From Deltaproteobacteria bacterium RIFOXYA12_FULL_58_15 (GTDB taxonomy: Bacteria; Myxococcota; XYA12-FULL-58-9), in NCBI GenBank assembly GCA_001798605.1, contig MGST01000218.1, positions 1 to 37,413 on the forward strand: a DNA stretch of 37,413 bases. Reading direction: 5' to 3'. This document shows positions 32,158 to 37,413 of this stretch, piece after piece. The notes under the pieces were generated by a model. The model had not been told where the DNA came from. It saw only the letters and a list, made by a program, of their open reading frames with translations, and did not search any database. The number at the start of each line of letters is the position of its first letter. Position 1 is the stretch's first letter. The translations under genes were made by a program, and so were the position numbers.

Positions 32158-33371
32158 AACCAGTCCCTCACGAGCTTTCGCCCGCCCATGTACAGCTCGT
32201 TGGGCGCGTTGGGATCCAACGCCCAGCGGATGCGCTCCATGCCTTCTTTGATGTCTTTGATCGAGCCGCAATAACTAATACGGATGTGGCCTTCCATGCC
32301 GAACTCTTTGCCTGGCACTACAACTACGCGCACCTTGTCGAGGAGGAAGGCGGCGAGCTTCTCCGAACTCTTTTCCCACGCAGAAAAATCGGGAAAGGAA
32401 TAGAAGGTGCCGTGTGGCACCACCAAATTAACGCCATCGAATGCTCTGAGACGGTCAACCAAGACGTTGCGATTGTTCTCGAGGGTGAGTCGAAGACTTT
32501 CGACCCCCGACTGTGGACCGTTCATCGCGGCGACGGCAGCACATTGTAGCAACGCTGAGGGTCCAGATGTTTGTTGGCCCTGGATCACCGTCATGGCTTC
32601 AATGAGCTTCTTGTTGGCGACTGCCCAGCCAATGCGAAAACCGGTCATCGCATATTGTTTCGATACGCCGTTGACGACGATGATCTTGCAGCTCTCCGAT
32701 AGATCCTTGGCGTATTGGTAGCAACTCTCGGGACGACGCCCATCAAACAACAGGCGATGATAGATGTCGTCCATGATGAGGTAGAGCCCGCGCTTCTCAC
32801 ACAACTCCACCACAGCGCTAACCAACTCAGCGGAGTAGGTCACACCGCTCGGGTTGTTAGGGCTGTTGAGAATGATGAGCTTGGTGTACCGGCCCACATG
32901 TTCTTCGATTTCCTCGATGCGAGGCTCGAAGCGGCCATCCTCCGGAGTGATGGCGACTGGAATAGCGCCACAGAGCTTGGCCATCTCTGGGTAGCTAACC
33001 CAATAGGGTGCGGGGAAGATGACTTCGTCCTGCGGGTTGAGCACCGCCTGCATGGCGCACATGATCGCTTGTTTGGCACCCGATGAAGCCATGACATTCG
33101 CGGGCTCGACCAAGCGGCCGTAGAATTCCTCGGTGTAACGAATGATCGCCTTCTTCATCGCCGGGATGCCATCGGCGGGGGTGTAGCGCACCTCGCCACT
33201 CGACAGCATGCCGGCACCTGCAATCAAAGCCTCGATGGGTGCCTTGCTCTTGGGTTCACCACCACCGAGATGGATGACCGGCTCACCCTTGTCACGCAGC
33301 CTTGCTGCTGTCTCGTTGAGCTTGAGCGTTATTGATTCGTGGATGTTGCGGGCGATGAAACTGAGTGTCAT
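32154..33371 (-). CDS. Class I/II aminotransferase, aspartate aminotransferase-like
   Basis: A 405-residue PLP enzyme of fold type I. Visible: the N-terminal helix ARNIHESITLKLNETAARL, LGGGEPKSKAP, YTPADGIPAMKKAI, the SSGAKQAI loop, NSPNNPSGVTY, DDIYHRLLFDG, the PLP lysine in GVSKQYAMTGFRIGW, and the substrate Arg in HIRISYCGS. The pattern fits the subfamily of bacterial aspartate aminotransferases (AAT Ib) that work on aspartate and prephenate, but specificity cannot be told from sequence. Coupling to PEP carboxykinase by the ATGA overlap suggests it makes oxaloacetate from aspartate. The ATG at 33371 has no ribosome binding site; a TATATT element lies just 7 bases upstream, hinting at a leaderless transcript. 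Confidence 0.92.
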   Translation of the reverse strand: MTLSFIARNIHESITLKLNETAARLRDKGEPVIHLGGGEPKSKAPIEALIAGAGMLSSGEVRYTPADGIPAMKKAIIRYTEEFYGRLVEPANVMASSGAKQAIMCAMQAVLNPQDEVIFPAPYWVSYPEMAKLCGAIPVAITPEDGRFEPRIEEIEEHVGRYTKLIILNSPNNPSGVTYSAELVSAVVELCEKRGLYLIMDDIYHRLLFDGRRPESCYQYAKDLSESCKIIVVNGVSKQYAMTGFRIGWAVANKKLIEAMTVIQGQQTSGPSALLQCAAVAAMNGPQSGVESLRLTLENNRNVLVDRLRAFDGVNLVVPHGTFYSFPDFSAWEKSSEKLAAFLLDKVRVVVVPGKEFGMEGHIRISYCGSIKDIKEGMERIRWALDPNAPNELYMGGRKLVRDWL

Positions 33372-33378
33372 GGCGCGG

Positions 33379-33408
33379 AATATACGGGACCTTTTCCTTT
33401 CAGAGCAA
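33379..33408 (-). promoter_or_regulatory. Candidate promoter for the aminotransferase/PEP carboxykinase pair (leaderless?)
   Basis: On the minus strand TTGCTC (33408-33403) is followed after 18 bases by TATATT (33384-33379), close to consensus. The ATG at 33371 is only 7 bases further on, about where transcription would begin, and no ribosome binding site lies between. This would give a leaderless mRNA. The call is from pattern only. Confidence 0.4.
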
Positions 33409-33566
33409 GACCCCTGGAAAAACAGGAGCTTTGGTCCACAGCGCCGGCAGGACCGACAGGATGTGGCCAATGCATCCGCGGAGCTGTTTGTCCTCTGTCA
33501 ATGTCACGAACACTCCTTCTCTCTCCCTATTCCATATCTGTTGGAGGGGATGATAGCCTTTGGTCA

Positions 33567-35084
33567 ATGGCCGCTGATCAGACTCCGGAGCACAAATCCG
33601 ACGCCGATATCATAGTCGTATCGGACCTGCACATGGGGCGCGGCACCAATTTCGAAACCGGCCGCTATCACAACCTCGAGGCTTTTTTTTACGATGAGGA
33701 CTTTGCGAGTTTCTGCCGTTATCTGTGTGATGACGCGCGTGCGCGTTCGTCGCGCTTCACCCTGGTTCTCAACGGCGACGTTTTTGATTTGGTCCGCATC
33801 GATCCGGATGTCGAAGCTGCAGACAGCGAGATAGAGCGCCGCTACGGAGCAGCCAGCACCCCGGAGAATGCGCCTCGAGTGATGCGACAGATACTCGAAG
33901 GGCATCCCCTCTTCGTCGGAGCACTCGCCCAAGTCCTCGCGCAGGGGCATGTCGTAGTGATCCTGGCGGGTAACCACGACATCGAGACACAGTGGCCGCC
34001 TGTCCGCGAAGTGATCCGCGACGCCATCGCTGAGGCGCTGGAAAAGAATGCCGCGCAACGCAATGCCATCGACGGCTTGCGGTTTCGCTCATGGTTTCAT
34101 TACGAAGCGGGGCGGGTTTGGATTGAGCACGGCTGTCAATATGATCCAGCGAACTCCTTCCACTACCTGTTGAGAGGAAATCTCACCGACGTGAACTCGG
34201 CTGTGTACGCTGCTGAACACGATATGCCTCTTGGTAACTTTTTTCAGCGCTATCTCTACAATGGTTTTGGACACATCACCTTCATTGTTCCTGATGCCAG
34301 TGCTAATGCGCGCTACGTTCGCTGGTTTCTGCTCAATGAGCCGCGATTATTGACTCGAGTCTTGATTAGCCACCTCCCCTTTGCGGCACAGGTGTTGCGG
34401 CGCATCTCCAAGTCCGCCGACCCAGCGCGGCAACAACTGGAAGCCGCACACAAACAAGCTATCGAACGGATAGCCGAGAGCACTGGACTCGGCGATGATC
34501 TGTACAAGATTGATGGGCTCAAAGAAGCGCGCGGTGATGCTTCACAAGCGGTGCGGACTGTGGGCAGACAGTTGCTCAAGACCACTGCCATTGGCTTGGC
34601 TGCAGTGTTAACCGCTGTGGTGTTATGGTTCGTTGGTTTTCTCGCCATTGGTGAGCTGCAAACCGGGTATGGAATGCGCGCCCTCCTATTTATCACCCTC
34701 AACGTTGTCATGCTCGCGATCGCTGCCGTGGTGGTCATGTGGTCGCTTTTGCGTGGAGGTCGGCCCTGGCGCGGCAGGCCACTTGTGCGAGCCGCGCAAC
34801 GCATCGTTGACATTCTCGATGTACCCATTGTGGCGTTTGGACACACTCATGTTGAGAACGTTGTGGCCTTGAATCGCAAAGGCGGCGAGCGGGCTTGGTA
34901 TTTCAACACAGGTACGTGGATCGCGGTATTTCGACACGACGAACTCGTGCCTCGTGAGAGAGTTCAGTACACTTTCTTACGCGTACGTGGCAGTGAGGCC
35001 GAGCTCGTGCAGTGGAGCCCAGGTCGCGGTCAGCCGTTTAAGGTGATTTTGCTAGATGAACCGCCGCCACTCGAGCCCAACTGA
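33567..35084 (+). CDS. Calcineurin-like metallophosphoesterase with an internal membrane hairpin
   Basis: A 505-residue protein of the metallophosphoesterase superfamily. Metal motifs appear in order: VVSDLHMG (Asp20, His22), LNGDVFD (about residue 70), LAGNHDIE (about 135), EHGCQYD (about 188) and finally AFGHTHVEN (about 425). Between the last two lies a long insertion that holds two membrane segments (about 333-362 and 371-397), so the metal site is assembled from sequence on both sides of a membrane hairpin. The rest of the insertion (about 200-330) is helical. LpxH-like or other phosphohydrolase activity is possible; the substrate is not evident. The ATG at 33567 is used because the frame upstream overlaps the divergent aminotransferase gene and lacks similarity; its ribosome binding site is poor. 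Confidence 0.87.
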   Translation: MAADQTPEHKSDADIIVVSDLHMGRGTNFETGRYHNLEAFFYDEDFASFCRYLCDDARARSSRFTLVLNGDVFDLVRIDPDVEAADSEIERRYGAASTPENAPRVMRQILEGHPLFVGALAQVLAQGHVVVILAGNHDIETQWPPVREVIRDAIAEALEKNAAQRNAIDGLRFRSWFHYEAGRVWIEHGCQYDPANSFHYLLRGNLTDVNSAVYAAEHDMPLGNFFQRYLYNGFGHITFIVPDASANARYVRWFLLNEPRLLTRVLISHLPFAAQVLRRISKSADPARQQLEAAHKQAIERIAESTGLGDDLYKIDGLKEARGDASQAVRTVGRQLLKTTAIGLAAVLTAVVLWFVGFLAIGELQTGYGMRALLFITLNVVMLAIAAVVVMWSLLRGGRPWRGRPLVRAAQRIVDILDVPIVAFGHTHVENVVALNRKGGERAWYFNTGTWIAVFRHDELVPRERVQYTFLRVRGSEAELVQWSPGRGQPFKVILLDEPPPLEPN

Positions 35085-35129
35085 TTGCCAGCGTTTGATC
35101 CGTAGGCCGCAATGCGGAACCGCTCGGGA

Positions 35130-35570
35130 TCAATCTCGGTTTGCACGATTCTCCGGACCTGCGAGTTGGGGGAGAGGGAGGCCGCAGTTCACCACCGTTT
35201 GACTGATCGCATTGAGGATCTTCGTGGAGGTCTGTGGGCGGGCACGCAAACGCACCTGAGTCGCGGCCGCCTTCTCCAGCTCGAGGCGAAGGGCCGGGAT
35301 ACCGGCGGGGTCGGTCACCACCTCGTTCAGTTGCACAACAGCCCGCTCCCCGACAAAGATGGTTGTGTCTGAGACAACGATATCGATGATCTCGGGATTG
35401 TGCGCCGCTGGATTAGCGCCCTCCAGGCAGTTGTTGAACGTAAAAACGTAGAGGAGCCCGACAAAACCTGCTGCACCGATGACCAATCCGACAGAGCTTG
35501 CGACGCTCGTTCCGCGTCGGCATTTGCGACGTCGCTCTCGCCGCCGGTCTCGGATGTCATCAATCTGCAT
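35130..35570 (-). CDS. Hypothetical membrane-anchored protein
   Basis: A 146-residue protein that I do not recognise. A very basic start (IRDRRRERRRKCRRG) precedes one membrane segment (about residues 24-45: VASSVGLVIGAAGFVGLLYVF), so the rest should lie outside the cytoplasm by the positive-inside rule. The outer part has a beta-rich stretch, IIDIVVSDTTIFVGERAVVQLNEVV, that may be a small Ig-like or binding domain, followed by a helix. Two Cys (NNCLEG and VVNCGL) could form a disulphide. Its ATG lies 11 bases inside the end of the DUF1460 gene, so they are likely co-transcribed and translationally coupled. Confidence 0.72.
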   Translation of the reverse strand: MQIDDIRDRRRERRRKCRRGTSVASSVGLVIGAAGFVGLLYVFTFNNCLEGANPAAHNPEIIDIVVSDTTIFVGERAVVQLNEVVTDPAGIPALRLELEKAAATQVRLRARPQTSTKILNAISQTVVNCGLPLPQLAGPENRANRD

Positions 35571-36486
35571 CGCGCGAACTGTTTGGTGGTAGCGGGCGAG
35601 CCAACATCAGACCAAGTCGGTACGGACGGCCCGCAAGATAGCTGGCAATGCTGCTGGAAGTGAGGAGCACTCGCTTGTGGTGGCTGGAGGCGTGCAGAAG
35701 GCGTGGCGTGCCCTTTTCGCTCACGTCAACAAATCCGATGTGGCCGACGAGCAACCCAGGTTTGCGATTGCTGACCACCGCAACAATGTCCCCATCATGA
35801 AACTGTGGCTCAGCCTTGGCGACCAAATCCCGAGATAGCACATAGTGGCCATTGGCACTCAGGCGTTCCTCGATTGTGCGGATTTCCCTGGCGACGTCAG
35901 GCGCTGCGAGCGCCGGGTAGAATCGTGGATGTTTGGACATGAAATCGAATCGGTGCGAGACAGGCTGGCCGCCAAGCAGAGCGGTGAGCAAGGTATATCT
36001 GCCGCGTCGTTCGTTGTCGCTGAGCCAATCAGGGGCATAGTGCAGACGGGATGCGAAGCCGTCCATCTTGCCGTCGCGATAGCGCATCGATTCGATCTCG
36101 CGGACAAAGCACTGCTCGGTGGCATGGTTCTGCCAAACACATGAAGCTACGGCCAACGACGATTCCACCAGTGAGACACACTGAAACTGCGTCAAGTCAA
36201 CGCGCAATACTTCTGGCTCACTGCTCTGTGGTGACTTGTCGTACGGTTTGCCAAGTTGAATGCGTGCGGCCCGAACTACGAGCGCACCAAAAGCCTCTTC
36301 GTCGCGGCGCTCACCGAGGTCACGATACCAGGCCAAAAGGATGGTGAACTGTTCGACGGGCAGGGCCGCTGTGCGAGCGGTGGTTGGCGACGTGGGAGCA
36401 TCCGCAGCATGGACGACATTGTCCTGTTCGCAGGTGGAAACTCCGAGGAGCAGAGGAAACCAGAATGTAACTTTGGGAATCAGCAT
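35560..36486 (-). CDS. DUF1460 family, N-acetylmuramoyl-L-alanine amidase-like exported protein
   Basis: A 308-residue protein with a signal peptide (hydrophobic core TFWFPLLLGVS, possible cleavage near HAADA, residue 30). It matches DUF1460, a family in the NlpC/P60-like papain fold, some members of which are peptidoglycan amidases. Visible motifs: ARIQLGKPYD, VDLTQFQCVSLVESSLAV with the likely catalytic Cys103, RYRDGKMDGFASRLHYAPDWL, FMSKHPRFYPAL, FHDGDIVAVVSNRKPGLLVGHIGFV (likely catalytic His) and LLHASSHHKRVLL. The last motifs fit well, so it is probably an active cell-wall hydrolase. The small membrane-anchored gene overlaps its end by 11 bases. The region 36487-36637 upstream holds no gene. 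Confidence 0.88.
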   Translation of the reverse strand: MLIPKVTFWFPLLLGVSTCEQDNVVHAADAPTSPTTARTAALPVEQFTILLAWYRDLGERRDEEAFGALVVRAARIQLGKPYDKSPQSSEPEVLRVDLTQFQCVSLVESSLAVASCVWQNHATEQCFVREIESMRYRDGKMDGFASRLHYAPDWLSDNERRGRYTLLTALLGGQPVSHRFDFMSKHPRFYPALAAPDVAREIRTIEERLSANGHYVLSRDLVAKAEPQFHDGDIVAVVSNRKPGLLVGHIGFVDVSEKGTPRLLHASSHHKRVLLTSSSIASYLAGRPYRLGLMLARPLPPNSSRDAD

Positions 36487-36637
36487 TGGGGGCTACACAT
36501 TTTCCAATTGCCCATGGGTCTGCATCCAGTGTTGAAACCAACTGTAGACCAGACGCTGCAATGCGGTTGGTCACGATCTCCGGTTGAAGTGGGCCTATTC
36601 TTGGCGAGGTGAGAGGACAAGCCTCGGGATGTCCCGG

Positions 36638-37413
36638 TTAACGTTTGATCTCTTGACCGTAGCCGTGCCAGTCGGTGAATAGGAACATGATCGCCGCTGA
36701 AAGTGCAAGGCCGCCGGCTGTGGCATAGGAGACATTGGCGAGCAGGGCGTTGTTGTTAGCGTCGTTCTCGTAATCGACGAGGACTTTGCCTTGGATGATG
36801 CCTGAGCCAGCAGCCGTGGTATTGAATTGGCTCTCAGCGTTGTTGGCGAGTATGCCGAATAGGCCGCCCGCGGCGGCTGCGGCCACCGCTAGGCCGGCGA
36901 CGGTGTAAAATGACCAAGGTGGCAAAGGTGGCGGGTCGAGGCGCAGTGCCACCTCTTCCGCGACGCCCCGCGACTTGCCTTCGCGCAAAGCACGATCGGC
37001 GTAGAGCTCCTCCACGGCGGGTCCAATGGCCAGGAGAAATTCTTGGCCGGTGCCGGCCTTCAGACGTTGATTGAACGTGCCAACGACTTTGGCCTGACCT
37101 TGGTCGATGCGACGAACGAGCATGACGTGCCCGTCGGCGGCTTTCGAGAGTTTGCCCGTGACCAGGTCATCGACACCGAGGGCACCGGCAATCTCAGCCA
37201 AGCATGATTCGTCACTCTCACAGCCAAGGAACTGCTTGTTTGCCTCATGGGACAGCATATCGCGAATCTCGTCCATGCCGATGACTGAGACGCCTTCGAG
37301 CTTGCGCAGTTCAGAGACAAGGCTGTCGGTGACCACGGTCCCGATGGCGGGGCCAATATCCTGAAGCTCAAGGTCGTAGACCGCCACGCGCTTCGCTTGA
37401 GCGAGGTTGGTCG
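36638..37413 (-). CDS. Hypothetical envelope protein with two C-terminal membrane helices (5' end outside window)
   Basis: The frame is open to the right edge of the window and reads NLAQAKRVAVYDLELQDIG, so it probably begins further right, with NLAQA the end of a signal peptide; a GTG at 37387 is unlikely to be the start. About 258 residues are visible. The first 150 (RVAVYDLELQDIG, GVSVIGMDEIRDMLSHEANKQ, LAEIAGALGVDDLVTGKL, GHVMLVRRID) resemble the domain of CsgG/TolB-like lipoproteins and 'FlgO'-type proteins that bind periplasmic partners. Two Cys (GCESDESC) are close together. Two hydrophobic segments follow (about FYTVAGLAVAAAAAGGLFGILA and the last YATAGGLALSAAIMFLF). Such proteins are frequent in Myxococcota and of unknown role. 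Confidence 0.75.
   Translation of the reverse strand, partial: TNLAQAKRVAVYDLELQDIGPAIGTVVTDSLVSELRKLEGVSVIGMDEIRDMLSHEANKQFLGCESDESCLAEIAGALGVDDLVTGKLSKAADGHVMLVRRIDQGQAKVVGTFNQRLKAGTGQEFLLAIGPAVEELYADRALREGKSRGVAEEVALRLDPPPLPPWSFYTVAGLAVAAAAAGGLFGILANNAESQFNTTAAGSGIIQGKVLVDYENDANNNALLANVSYATAGGLALSAAIMFLFTDWHGYGQEIKR

Noticed and set aside
33339-33566. N-terminal extension of the metallophosphoesterase frame
   Set aside because: Overlaps the start of the divergent aminotransferase gene, with no motif; the ATG at 33567 gives a normal protein.
1-37413. tRNA, rRNA, CRISPR array, insertion sequence or phage genes
   Set aside because: None was recognised by eye on either strand. A tRNA search program was not available, so a missed tRNA gene is possible.

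Overview
The window looks like a chromosomal segment from a Gram-negative, GC-rich bacterium of the Myxococcota / former Deltaproteobacteria type. This is inferred from content, not from a marker tree: signal peptides, a lipobox and an outer-membrane barrel point to a Gram-negative envelope; a 1600-residue Ser/Thr kinase fused to a sigma54 activator, a second Ser/Thr kinase, a PilZ protein of the myxobacterial type and many two-component parts are typical of that group. No rRNA, tRNA, CRISPR array, transposase or phage gene was seen. Almost every base lies in or near a protein gene.

Layout. 1-1510 (+): the 3' part of infB and a DUF503 gene. 1525-3682 (-): a membrane coiled-coil protein and a tryptophanase. 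3779-5008 (+): an adenosine-deaminase-like enzyme. 5024-5530 (-): an outer-membrane barrel protein. 5667-10800 (+): acylphosphatase and the giant kinase/ATPase/TPR/GAF/sigma54-activator fusion. 10825-11628 (-): a PlsC acyltransferase. 11715-13370 (+): an SF2 helicase. 13309-18900 (-): alaS, then a PDZ lipoprotein overlapping by one base a PilZ protein fused to a decayed Hsp70-like domain. 19091-24312 (+): a phasin-like protein, a lytic transglycosylase with a long, possibly structured leader, and a compact glgC / glgD-like / glgM operon. 24336-30323 (-): a six-gene signalling cluster. 32154-33371 and 30496-32157 (-): a translationally coupled aminotransferase and ATP-type PEP carboxykinase. 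33567-35084 (+): a metallophosphoesterase interrupted by a membrane hairpin. 35130-37413 (-): a small membrane-anchored protein, a DUF1460 amidase-like protein, and the 3' part of a further envelope protein.

The most distinctive locus is the signalling cluster at 24336-30323. Reading along the minus strand it holds a Ser/Thr kinase with two N-terminal STAS-like/zinc-ribbon modules, a stand-alone receiver, a receiver-like protein fused to an RsbW-like ATPase domain, a small protein that is a third copy of the STAS-like/zinc-ribbon module, a PAS histidine kinase and a second receiver. The last four genes overlap by 4 bases or abut, so they are probably made together. It combines parts of partner-switching (STAS plus HATPase), two-component and Hanks-kinase signalling, and the repeated zinc-bearing STAS module is not an architecture I can name.

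A second theme is carbon storage and central carbon flow: the phasin-like protein, the ADP-glucose/GlgM operon and PEP carboxykinase all lie within about 14 kb.
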